Positions 1 through 6,966 of a stretch of 64,000 nucleotides of DNA are shown here, one piece after another. The notes beneath the pieces are model-generated. The model did not search any database, had not been told where the DNA came from, and was given only the letters and a program-made list of their open reading frames with translations. The position numbers and the translations under genes are program-made. Position 1 is the stretch's first letter. Every line of letters starts with the position of its first letter. This stretch comes from Bacteroidota bacterium (GTDB lineage Bacteria; Bacteroidota; Bacteroidia; UKL13-3): positions 89,051 through 153,050 of the forward strand of contig JAUXUD010000104.1 of the NCBI GenBank assembly GCA_030680835.1, given 5' to 3'.

Positions 1-1362
1 CAGTGGGTTTATAAAGACTCTGCTGCACATTTTAGCCTTGCAATAAACAAGCCGAACCTAACTTTTCAGTGGCAGTATAATACAGGATCAGGATTTATAA
101 ATTTAATAGATTCAGGCAATGTTTCCGGTGTACATAATGATAGTTTATCTATAGGCAATGTTTCATTTTCTCAAAACAATACTTCTTTTCGTTGTATTGT
201 AAAAAGAACAGGTTGTTCTGTTATAAGCAGGGCTGCAACATTATTTGTTAAATGCAATTATGAATTGCAAAAGCAACCGATAAGCAAAAACATTGGGGTA
301 AATAATGATGTGCGTTTTATTGTTGAAGGTCCGGATACAACTGCCACCTATCTATGGCAGGAAAACAGGGGTATGGGTTTTAAGAATATAGTTGATACCC
401 TTCCCTATTTAGGTTCAGATACTGACACCTTATTGTTGGTACAGGTAAAGCAAACTCAAAATAATTATACTTACCGTTGTCTGGTAAATTATGATGGCTG
501 TGAGCAATCAAGTGATACCGCTTTGCTCAATGTACAATGTGCATTTAACATCATTACCCAACCGCATGATCAATATATTAGAAAAGATTCTTTTGCAATT
601 TTTACTGTATTAGCTTCTGATCAAAATGTTTATTACCAATGGCAGGCAAGTATGTCATACGAAAAGAAATATTATAATATCTCAGACACCAATCAAGTGA
701 AACTGAATAAATTAAAAATTGCTAATTTCCATAATTCAAACTACTATTCATACAGGTGTTTGGTTTCCGACAGTTTTTGTACAATTCCAAGTAATGAAGT
801 TAAGATGTATTTATGTGTTAATAGTTTCAGCACCCAACCCCGGAGTCAGTATGTTACCTTAAGTTCCAGCCCGCAATTTTCAGTTACCAGTCCGGAGTTT
901 ATAAAAGCTTTTCAATGGCAGAAACAAAGTGACAGTGGCTTTTTCGATTTGGTAAACTCTGCATATTATTCAGGAGTTTCAGAAGCCGTATTAACGGTTC
1001 ATCATGTAAGTGCATCACAGAACCTGAGTGTATTTCGTTGTGCCTATTTAGCCGGAGGATGTACTATCTATAGTAACCCTGCAATGCTTAGCATTGATCT
1101 CGGTCAGTCAGGTATTGATAACAACGAAATTAAAGACAGTATTTTTATTTACCCCAACCCTGCCGAAGATTTTATTACAATTGAAGCAAACAATTCCACA
1201 CAAAATTTACAATTTACCGTGAGCAACCTGAGTAGAAAAATATTATTACAAGGGATTTTAGCCAATACAATAAATACCATCGATATCAGTTCCTTCATTC
1301 CGGGTATTTATTTTATTGACGTAAACGGATCAAAACATAAGATTATCAAGCCGGGAAAGTGA
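1..1362 (+). CDS. Ig-like repeat protein with T9SS type A CTD (5' end outside window)
   Basis: The frame is open from base 1, so the gene begins upstream; about 453 codons are visible. A TTG at 265 is only an internal codon. The protein is a chain of about four Ig-like units of 85-95 residues, each with a Q-W-Q strand and a late R-C Cys that pairs with a Cys near the unit border. The last 75 residues, from the IYPNPAEDF motif, form a T9SS type A sorting domain. This predicts an exported cell-surface or secreted protein, probably binding or structural; no catalytic motif is visible. The CTD is almost identical at DNA level to that of the C-type-lectin gene at 2317-3132, while the rest of the two genes is unrelated. 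Confidence 0.85.
   Translation, partial: QWVYKDSAAHFSLAINKPNLTFQWQYNTGSGFINLIDSGNVSGVHNDSLSIGNVSFSQNNTSFRCIVKRTGCSVISRAATLFVKCNYELQKQPISKNIGVNNDVRFIVEGPDTTATYLWQENRGMGFKNIVDTLPYLGSDTDTLLLVQVKQTQNNYTYRCLVNYDGCEQSSDTALLNVQCAFNIITQPHDQYIRKDSFAIFTVLASDQNVYYQWQASMSYEKKYYNISDTNQVKLNKLKIANFHNSNYYSYRCLVSDSFCTIPSNEVKMYLCVNSFSTQPRSQYVTLSSSPQFSVTSPEFIKAFQWQKQSDSGFFDLVNSAYYSGVSEAVLTVHHVSASQNLSVFRCAYLAGGCTIYSNPAMLSIDLGQSGIDNNEIKDSIFIYPNPAEDFITIEANNSTQNLQFTVSNLSRKILLQGILANTINTIDISSFIPGIYFIDVNGSKHKIIKPGK
1148..1341 (+). repeat. Duplicated T9SS CTD coding segment, copy 1
   Basis: This segment is colinear with 2918-3111 at a constant offset of 1770 bases. The blocks 1149-1178 and 1222-1341 are nearly identical to the second copy (about 8 mismatches by eye in the 120-base block), separated by a diverged 40-base centre. 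Confidence 0.85.
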
Positions 1363-1479
1363 ATAGCAATATTGGTTTTATTTAGGTTAATGAATATAGG
1401 CCTGAATGAAATTTGCAAAAAGCGCAATATTTAGGTTATCAATAAATTAACTTTTCCAAAATAAATATGAAATTTATTT

Positions 1480-1487
1480 TAGTTTTG
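1480..1487 (+). promoter_or_regulatory. Possible -7 box (TAGTTTTG) of the lipoprotein gene
   Basis: The sequence matches the Bacteroidota -7 consensus TAnnTTTG and lies 23 bases before the ATG at 1511. No good TTTG -33 box is at the expected distance, so this rests on one element only. Confidence 0.3.
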
Positions 1488-1510
1488 ATTAAACAATTGA
1501 AATTACAAAA

Positions 1511-2299
1511 ATGAAAACCAAATTGTTTGCAAAAAATATCTTTCAAAGGCATGCAGGGGATTTTGTCACTTATTTTATTGTTTTTGGATTAATACTTGTC
1601 ATTGCCCTGTTTCAGGGATGTAAAAAGGACCCTTCCGGGAATCCGGGTCCAGGATTTTCAGGTTGCAGAATGGTAAACTTTGAGGGTGAAGCTATAACCT
1701 ATACAACAGATTATAAAATTGCACGTATTGGAGACATACTTTTTAATTACTCCCCCGGTAAGGTTCTTGTGTATGACCCTGAGGACCCAACCATGGCTTT
1801 TGAAGTATCTCTCAATTCGAGAAATAAATGTGAAAAAATAAAAGAATATGACCCTACAGACCCACAATATTCAATCGAATATTCTTATACTTATGATTCC
1901 TTCGATCAACCTGTCAAATGTAAACTATCCGCAATAGATATGGCAGATACGTTAACATATTATGAATATTATATTTTTACATGGGAAAATCAGAATTTAA
2001 CAAAAGTTCAGTTTAAATTTACGGAAAATGGTCCGGTAGTAGCGGAACAAAATCTGGAGTACGATCTGACTTTATTGGAAAAAAGAAAAGATTTTTTTCA
2101 ACGGTTTTATTTTGGAAATATCGGAACGTTGGATTTTCCTATCGGAAACAACTGCAATAAAAATTTGTTAGTGAAAGCTGATGGGAACCCAAATGTTTAT
2201 TACAGCTACCAATACGATTCAAAAGGAAATATCACAGAAGAAATCAGCAGAAGGACTTCAGGTTCTGACACCACACATTATAATTATGAATGCCATTAA
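1511..2299 (+). CDS. Lipoprotein of unknown function, YD-repeat/DUF4595-like
   Basis: The N-terminus has a long hydrophobic stretch ending in a lipobox (FQGC), followed by Lys-Lys-Asp, which predicts a signal peptidase II substrate. The mature part is rich in paired aromatic strands such as YSYTYDSF and YSYQYDSKGN. This is the pattern of Bacteroidota DUF4595-type lipoproteins, which carry short YD-like beta-hairpin repeats. No enzyme motif is visible. The N-terminal region before the hydrophobic core is unusually long (about 20 residues), yet no better start is present. It lies between two T9SS cargo genes and could be co-transcribed with the lectin gene 17 bases downstream. Function is unknown. 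Confidence 0.7.
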   Translation: MKTKLFAKNIFQRHAGDFVTYFIVFGLILVIALFQGCKKDPSGNPGPGFSGCRMVNFEGEAITYTTDYKIARIGDILFNYSPGKVLVYDPEDPTMAFEVSLNSRNKCEKIKEYDPTDPQYSIEYSYTYDSFDQPVKCKLSAIDMADTLTYYEYYIFTWENQNLTKVQFKFTENGPVVAEQNLEYDLTLLEKRKDFFQRFYFGNIGTLDFPIGNNCNKNLLVKADGNPNVYYSYQYDSKGNITEEISRRTSGSDTTHYNYECH

Positions 2300-2316
2300 T
2301 TTTTGAATTTTTAAAA

Positions 2317-3132
2317 ATGAAACAATTACTATTCTTTATTCTAAATCTTTGCAGCTTTTCCAATTTGGCTTTTTCACAATGCACTCCAAATTCTACTAAT
2401 ATTTATACCTTCATAACCAACGGCATTAAATACGAAATTATCAAAGAAAAATTAAACTGGGTAAACGCAGCTGCCTGTGCGGTTACACGGGGTGGAAAAC
2501 TGGCTGAGATCAATTCACAGGCCGAGCAGGATACCCTCTATAACCGCATAAATAGTGCCGGCATTACCGCTTCTAATACGGTTGCACCTGATGGTGGCGG
2601 AGCATCCTATTTATGGCTTGGTGGAAATGATTTAAGCATAGAAGGCAAATGGATATGGGATGGAGATAACACAGGTGCTTTTGTTCAATTTTGGCAAGGA
2701 ACCGCTTCAGGTTCCCCTGTTGGTGGGCTATACAATAACTGGGGAAATGAACCTGATGATTATACAGGGCAAGATGCTTTGGGCTTTGCTTTTACCAACT
2801 GGCCTTTAGGCATTGCCGGAGAATGGAACGATATTAAAGAATCAAATTTATTGTACTATATTATTGAATATTCCGGCACAACATCCATTTCCGAAATGAA
2901 ATCCAATGAATTTTTGGTTTACCCCAATCCTGTCGAAGATTTTATTACCCTAGCATTCAACAAATCCAGTCCCGATTTAAAATATAACCTCAGCAACCTG
3001 AATGGTAAAATATTATTACAAGGGATTTTAACCAACACAATAAATACCATCGATATCAGTTCCTTAATTCCGGGTATTTATTTTGTTGACGTAAACGGTT
3101 CAAAACATAAGATTTTAAAGACAGTAAAGTAA
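2317..3132 (+). CDS. C-type lectin domain protein with T9SS type A CTD
   Basis: The ATG at 2317 is chosen over the one at 2290 because it gives a clean signal peptide (MKQLLFFILN start, cleavage near AFSQ) and avoids overlap with the preceding gene. Residues about 28-190 match a C-type lectin-like fold: an early W-x-A-A-x-C helix, WLGGND, GKWIWDGD, a WGNEPDD loop and a late GEWND strand. The EPD and WND motifs are typical of calcium-dependent sugar-binding lectins. A type A sorting domain starts at VYPNPVEDF. The likely role is a secreted or surface carbohydrate or protein binder. Its CTD is a near copy of the one at the window start. Confidence 0.85.
   Translation: MKQLLFFILNLCSFSNLAFSQCTPNSTNIYTFITNGIKYEIIKEKLNWVNAAACAVTRGGKLAEINSQAEQDTLYNRINSAGITASNTVAPDGGGASYLWLGGNDLSIEGKWIWDGDNTGAFVQFWQGTASGSPVGGLYNNWGNEPDDYTGQDALGFAFTNWPLGIAGEWNDIKESNLLYYIIEYSGTTSISEMKSNEFLVYPNPVEDFITLAFNKSSPDLKYNLSNLNGKILLQGILTNTINTIDISSLIPGIYFVDVNGSKHKILKTVK
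2918..3111 (+). repeat. Duplicated T9SS CTD coding segment, copy 2
   Basis: Second copy of 1148-1341; see that entry. The DNA identity in 2992-3111 is much higher than expected for diverged CTDs and includes synonymous sites. Confidence 0.85.
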
Positions 3133-3164
3133 CTCCGGTTTAGTTCCTCGCATCCGGCAAACTT

Positions 3165-3182
3165 ATTCACAAGCTTGTGAAT
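3165..3182. promoter_or_regulatory. 18-bp perfect palindrome upstream of the kinase gene
   Basis: ATTCACAAGCTTGTGAAT is a perfect dyad without a loop, 40 bases before the TTG start at 3222. The lack of a loop and of a T-run argues against a terminator and fits a dimer-binding operator. The regulator is unknown. Confidence 0.4.
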
Positions 3183-3221
3183 TTCATTTGAACCCATTAA
3201 TTTCACGAAAAAAATAATACA

Positions 3222-3791
3222 TTGAAAATTATAGGCATTACCGGAACATTGGGCGCGGGTAAGGGAACCATCGTTGATTACCTCACCACTCATCACGGAT
3301 TCAAACATTTTTCGGTTCGTGGGTATCTCATCAATATTATCAAAGCCCGGGGTGAAGAAGTGAACCGGGATTCACTTACGTATACAGCCAATGCGCTCAG
3401 GGCGCAGAATAGTCCGAGTTTTATTGCAGAAGAATTATTTAAAGAGGCTATGCAAAGCGGCACAAACTGTATCATCGAAAGCATCAGAACCGTTGGAGAA
3501 GTGAATGCACTGAAAGAAAAAGGCAATTTCTATTTATTTTCGGTTGATAGCGACAGAAAAATCCGGTATGAACGCATTGTAAAAAGGGCCTCAGAAACAG
3601 ACCGGATTTCATTTGAAACCTTTTCAGATAATGAAGAACGGGAAATGAATTCAACTGATCCGAATAAACAAAATTTAAGTGCCTGTATGAATCTGGCCGA
3701 TTATCATTTTACCAATAACGGAACTTTTGAAGAATTGTACAGACAGGTTGATCAGGCGATTGAACAGACTTTATCTGTAAATGGTATGTGA
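3222..3791 (+). CDS. P-loop nucleoside/nucleotide kinase-like protein
   Basis: The start is a TTG codon; no ATG lies between the upstream palindrome and the Walker A motif, which begins seven residues in (GTLGAGKGT). The 189-residue length, early P-loop, an IIESIRTVGE strand where nucleotide kinases bind their substrate, and a lid-like Arg/Lys segment (RYERIVKRAS) suggest a small kinase of the dephospho-CoA kinase / AAA-type NMP-kinase-like group. The next gene on the strand encodes dCMP deaminase, so a deoxynucleotide role is likely; this is inference from context. The final codons run into the heptamer repeat that follows, so the extreme C-terminus is probably not conserved. Confidence 0.7.
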   Translation: MKIIGITGTLGAGKGTIVDYLTTHHGFKHFSVRGYLINIIKARGEEVNRDSLTYTANALRAQNSPSFIAEELFKEAMQSGTNCIIESIRTVGEVNALKEKGNFYLFSVDSDRKIRYERIVKRASETDRISFETFSDNEEREMNSTDPNKQNLSACMNLADYHFTNNGTFEELYRQVDQAIEQTLSVNGM

Positions 3792-3798
3792 GGTATGA

Positions 3799-3822
3799 CC
3801 CTTCGACAAGCTCAGGATGACA
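3799..3822. repeat. Dispersed intergenic repeat (CTTCGACAAGCTCAGGATGA type)
   Basis: The segment matches a short motif that, from general knowledge, recurs in intergenic DNA of many Bacteroidota and other genomes. It sits inside the GGTATGA-rich repeat region after the kinase gene. The terminator at 39707-39751 contains a partial relative (GGCTCAGGATGGC). Confidence 0.5.
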
Positions 3823-3828
3823 TTATGT

Positions 3829-3891
3829 ATGAGGTATGAAATATGAATTATGAGGTATGAGGTATGAGGTATGAGGTATGAGGTATGAGTT
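3829..3891 (+). repeat. Heptamer array, nine units of ATGAGGT and variants
   Basis: Nine consecutive 7-base units in perfect phase. Units 1 and 4-8 are ATGAGGT; the others are ATGAAAT, ATGAATT and ATGAGTT. Related units (GGTATGT, GAGGTATGA) also cover the kinase stop codon at 3789-3791, so the array once may have been longer and was interrupted by the dispersed repeat at 3799-3822. Confidence 0.9.
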
Positions 3892-3925
3892 TAATGGGCT
3901 ATAGAAAAATATTATCTTGAACGCG

Positions 3926-4441
3926 ATGAATGAAATAACAGAAGAAAAATATGTACGCCCTTCATGGGACGAGTACTTTATGGAAGTGATGGAAGCCATC
4001 AGCAAACGTGCTACCTGCGGACGCGGGCGCAGCGGTTGTGTGATTGCAAAAGGGAATCAATTGCTGGTTACCGGTTATGTGGGTTCACCGGTTGGCTTGC
4101 CCCATTGCGATGATGTGGGACACCAGATGAAAAAAGTGATTCATGAAAATGACAGCATCACCGAACATTGTGTACGTACGGTTCATGCCGAACAGAATGC
4201 CATATGCCAGGCCGCTAAAAACGGAGTATCATTGGATGGTTCAACCCTCTACTGCCGCATGACTCCATGCAGGGTTTGTGCCATGCTCATTATCAACTGT
4301 GGTATTAAAAGAGTTGTCTGCGAACGCAAATACCATGCAGGAAGTGAAAGCGAAGAAATGTTAAAAACAGCCGGCGTTAAACTGGAGTTTTTTCATGATG
4401 AAGTTCAGAGCTATGAAGCACCTAAACGTGATGTAGTATAA
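3926..4441 (+). CDS. Deoxycytidylate (dCMP) deaminase, ComEB-like
   Basis: The ATG at 3926 is preferred over an upstream in-frame TTG at 3917. The protein (171 residues) is a zinc-dependent cytidine/deoxycytidylate deaminase. The HAEQNAI motif supplies the zinc His and catalytic Glu, and PCRVCAM supplies the two zinc Cys. The early GCVIAKGNQLLVTGYVGSP strand and the second Cys/His cluster around CDD..GH are typical of dCMP deaminases, which make dUMP from dCMP for thymidylate synthesis. It follows the P-loop kinase gene, and thymidylate kinase lies 10 kb downstream. Expected cytosolic. Confidence 0.9.
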   Translation: MNEITEEKYVRPSWDEYFMEVMEAISKRATCGRGRSGCVIAKGNQLLVTGYVGSPVGLPHCDDVGHQMKKVIHENDSITEHCVRTVHAEQNAICQAAKNGVSLDGSTLYCRMTPCRVCAMLIINCGIKRVVCERKYHAGSESEEMLKTAGVKLEFFHDEVQSYEAPKRDVV

Positions 4442-4470
4442 AATTGCACAATAACTTATTGGGTATTCTG

Positions 4471-4541
4471 TAATCAGTCTTCGGTAATCGGTCTTCGGTT
4501 TTTTTTACTGATTACCGATTACTGTTTACCGATTACTTATT
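4471..4541. repeat. Inverted heptamer arrays around a T8 tract, possible terminator
   Basis: Left half: TAATCAG, TCTTCGG, TAATCGG, TCTTCGG. Then eight T. Right half: ACTGATT, ACCGATT, ACTGTTT, ACCGATT, ACTTATT. GTAATCAGT at 4470-4478 is the reverse complement of 4507-4515, and GTAATCGGT at 4484-4492 that of 4514-4522. It can fold into a long hairpin after the dCMP deaminase gene and may act as a terminator, though the T-run is in the loop rather than after the stem. Confidence 0.75.
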
Positions 4542-4559
4542 TAAGTAAACCACAAAATA

Positions 4560-5591
4560 ATGGAATTAGGAATAAGTATGTTCGCCGACCTGCACCTGGA
4601 CGAAACCACTGGTAAAAGACAGTCTGCCGGTATGCGTTTAAAGGAACTGATGACTGAAATTATGCTGGCCGACGAATTGGGTTTGGATGTATTTGGAATA
4701 GGAGAACACCATCGTGCCGATTATGCGGTATCCAGTCCGGAGATTATACTGGCCGCGGCAGCTTCGGTAACCAAAAATATAATACTCAGCAGTGCAGTCA
4801 CCGTGTTGAGTTCAGCAGATCCGGTAAAAGTGTATCAGGATTTTGCAACGATTGATTTACTTTCCAATGGAAGGGCAGAAATTACAGCGGGCCGGGGCAG
4901 TTTTATTGAATCGTTTCCACTCTTTGGTTTTGATCTCGATGATTATAATGATCTGTTTGAAGAGAAACTGAATCTGTTACTCAAAATAAATAGTGAATCC
5001 CCCATTAACTGGAAAGGTCGTTTCAGGCCTGAACTAAAAAATCAGCAGATATTTCCCCATCCCCTCCAAGCAAAACTTCCTGTATGGATAGCCGTTGGCG
5101 GAACTCCCGGTTCGGTTGAGCGCGCAGCAAGGCTCGGACTCCCTCTGGTAATTGCAATACTTGGAGGTGACCCGAGGCAGTTTGCTCCCTTTTATAAATT
5201 CTACCGGGAACAATATATACGCAATGGACATAATCCGGCAGATATGGGCTTGGGATTGCATGTTCATACCTTCCTGGGAGAAAACGGCAAAACAACCGCC
5301 GACCATTATTTCCCGTATTATGCAGCCCAAATGAAACGAATTGGTGCGGAGCGCGGTTGGCCTGCCTATAGCAAGTCACAATATGAAATGAACCTGGGTA
5401 AAAATGGTGCTTTATTTGTTGGAGATCCCTCAGCAATCACCGATAAGATTTTAATGATGCACGAATTGTTTGGACTTACCCGTTTTGTTGCCCATATGGA
5501 TGTGGGTGCTCCACCTCATGCCGAACTTTTAAAATCAATTGAACTATTTGGAAACGTGGTAGCTCCGGCAGTCAGAAAAGCACTCGCGTAA
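4560..5591 (+). CDS. LLM-class flavin-dependent oxidoreductase (luciferase-like)
   Basis: The 343-residue protein has the TIM-barrel pattern of bacterial luciferase-like monooxygenases: an early GISMFADLHLD strand, a DVFGIGEHH motif with the conserved EHH, SSAVTVLSSADPVKVYQD, the ITAGRGSFIESFPLFGF loop and the late PVWIAVGGTPGSVERAARLGLP phosphate-binding segment. The family uses reduced flavin (FMNH2) or F420; FMN is the usual cofactor in Bacteroidota. The substrate cannot be told from sequence. It stands alone between the hairpin repeat and the ArsR promoter. Cytosolic, no signal peptide. Confidence 0.85.
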   Translation: MELGISMFADLHLDETTGKRQSAGMRLKELMTEIMLADELGLDVFGIGEHHRADYAVSSPEIILAAAASVTKNIILSSAVTVLSSADPVKVYQDFATIDLLSNGRAEITAGRGSFIESFPLFGFDLDDYNDLFEEKLNLLLKINSESPINWKGRFRPELKNQQIFPHPLQAKLPVWIAVGGTPGSVERAARLGLPLVIAILGGDPRQFAPFYKFYREQYIRNGHNPADMGLGLHVHTFLGENGKTTADHYFPYYAAQMKRIGAERGWPAYSKSQYEMNLGKNGALFVGDPSAITDKILMMHELFGLTRFVAHMDVGAPPHAELLKSIELFGNVVAPAVRKALA

Positions 5592-5643
5592 AACATACTG
5601 TTTCAGTTTCATAAAATTTAAATTCCAGTAAAAATTCAAATTA

Positions 5644-5692
5644 TTTGTTTAATTGTTTATTAGTTCATACATTTGTGAACTAATAAACAATT
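5644..5692 (+). promoter_or_regulatory. arsR-type promoter embedded in a perfect 17-bp inverted repeat
   Basis: Left arm 5651-5667 (AATTGTTTATTAGTTCA) and right arm 5676-5692 are perfect reverse complements separated by eight bases. Those eight bases (5668-5675, TACATTTG) match the Bacteroidota -7 box TAnnTTTG, and a TTTG -33 box lies at 5644-5647, 20 bases upstream. A dimeric repressor on the arms would cover the polymerase contact sites, so autoregulation by the ArsR-family gene starting at 5698 is likely. Confidence 0.75.
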
Positions 5693-5697
5693 AATAC

Positions 5698-6018
5698 ATG
5701 ATCAATAAGCAGATTTTTGAACTTCATGCGGATGTGTGCAAAGCATTGGGACATCCCCTGCGCATTGAAGTCATAGACTTGTTACAGAACGGAGAACTAT
5801 GTTTTTCCGACATACTGGAAGTAACGGGCGGACTTAAATCAAATCTTTCGCAGCATCTTACCGTAATGACCAATAAGGGCATATTAAAAGCAAGGCGGGA
5901 AGGTCAGTGCAATTACTTTTCATTATCATCAGATAAGGTAGCTAAGGCTTGTCGTTTAATGCGTGAAGTGCTTGTAGATAATTTAAAAAAACAACAAATT
6001 ATTCTAAAAAAAATATAA
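5698..6018 (+). CDS. ArsR-family transcriptional regulator
   Basis: A 106-residue winged-helix protein. The KALGHPLRIEVIDLLQNGELCFSDI start is the ArsR/SmtB signature, followed by the recognition helix region KSNLSQHLTVMTNKGILKARREG and a wing at CNYFSLS. There is no classic CxC metal site in the alpha-3 helix; single Cys residues at about 15, 39, 69 and 84 could form a thiol- or persulfide-sensing pair, but this is speculation. The ATG lies five bases after the palindromic operator. The three downstream genes (DUF302, DsrE-like, CxxCH protein) follow on the same strand and are its probable regulon. Confidence 0.85.
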   Translation: MINKQIFELHADVCKALGHPLRIEVIDLLQNGELCFSDILEVTGGLKSNLSQHLTVMTNKGILKARREGQCNYFSLSSDKVAKACRLMREVLVDNLKKQQIILKKI

Positions 6019-6089
6019 CGAAGTCTCTTTTAATTTCAAAAACGAACATTATTTACTAGGCATTTTTAATCATTTAAATTTAAAAAATC

Positions 6090-6476
6090 ATGAATTATCA
6101 TTTTAGCAAAACCATTGAAAGTAATATGGAACAAGCTGTTGAAAAAGTAACAGCGGAACTCAAAAAAGAAGGATTCGGTATCCTGATGGATATTGATATT
6201 CAAAAAATATTTAAGGAAAAGATAGATGTGGACTACAGACCCTATCGGATTCTGGGAACCTGTAATCCCAACATCGGGCATAAAGTATTACAAATTGATG
6301 AGGTAATGGGGGTATTTCTTCCTTGTCATATTGTTGTGCAGGAAACAGAAAAGGGAAAAATAAAAATATCAGCCATTGATCCCATTGCACCCATGTCGGC
6401 TGTTGCAAATCCGGAACTGGAACCCATTGGTATGGAAGTTCAGAAAATATTAAAAGACGTTATTGAACGCCTCTAG
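6090..6476 (+). CDS. DUF302 domain protein
   Basis: The 128-residue sequence matches the DUF302 pattern: MNYHFSKTI start, a helix with VTAELKKEGFGIL, the DIDIQKIFKEKI segment, then YRILGTCNP...A/HKVL and VFLPCHIVVQE. DUF302 proteins are small and cytosolic with two conserved Cys (in TCNP and LPC here); their biochemical role is not established. They are often encoded beside DsrE-like, rhodanese or cytochrome genes, as here. It is 71 bases after the ArsR gene with no clear promoter of its own, so co-transcription is likely. Confidence 0.8.
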   Translation: MNYHFSKTIESNMEQAVEKVTAELKKEGFGILMDIDIQKIFKEKIDVDYRPYRILGTCNPNIGHKVLQIDEVMGVFLPCHIVVQETEKGKIKISAIDPIAPMSAVANPELEPIGMEVQKILKDVIERL

Positions 6477-6545
6477 ATTCAAACTACAAAAGTACTGAAT
6501 TCAAAAATTTTGACCCGGATAAATACCGGCATAAAACAAATCATA

Positions 6546-6899
6546 ATGAAGATATTAATTTTAATCAACGATGCTCCTTACGGAACAGAAAAAGCTTACA
6601 ATGCATTACGACTCGCCAATCAATTAAGCAAAGATCATGAAACGGTTGAAGTGCGGATTTTTTTAATGGCTGATGCCGCAAACTGTGCAGTTGCCAACCA
6701 GGTAACACCAAACGGTTATTATAATATCGAGCGCATGTTGAAACTTTCACTGAACAAAGGCGCAAAATTAAAAATATGTGGAAGTTGTGCTGACGCAAGA
6801 GGATTAAAAAATGTACCTTTGATAGAAGGAGCAGAAATAAGCACAATGGCCGAACTTACAAACTGGGTTGTAGACAGTGACAAGGTACTTGTGTTCTGA
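6546..6899 (+). CDS. DsrE/DsrF-like family protein
   Basis: The ATG at 6546 is preferred over the upstream in-frame TTG at 6510. The 117-residue protein starts with a Rossmann-like strand MKILILINDAPYGTEKAYNALRLA, typical of DsrE. It carries the conserved Cys segment KICGSCADARG, placed where DsrE/TusD-type proteins carry sulfur-transfer Cys. The final strand DKVLVF closes the fold. DsrE-family proteins move persulfide sulfur between partners. Together with DUF302 and an ArsR regulator this suggests a sulfur or redox-stress function, by inference. Confidence 0.85.
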   Translation: MKILILINDAPYGTEKAYNALRLANQLSKDHETVEVRIFLMADAANCAVANQVTPNGYYNIERMLKLSLNKGAKLKICGSCADARGLKNVPLIEGAEISTMAELTNWVVDSDKVLVF

Positions 6900-6966
6900 T
6901 AATTGATTATTGAAAACCTCAGTTTTTAAAATATATCAATTCCAATTAATCACTAAAAACAAAAGC

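Noticed and set aside
265-267. TTG at 265 as the start of the first gene
   Set aside because: The frame is open to base 1 and continues the same Ig-repeat protein, so the TTG is internal.
3823-4005. Minus-strand reading frame with repeated SYLIPH residues
   Set aside because: It only translates the ATGAGGT array and the start of dCMP deaminase; repeat structure explains it.
5023-5436. Minus-strand frames inside the flavin oxidoreductase gene
   Set aside because: Shadow of the well-supported plus-strand gene.
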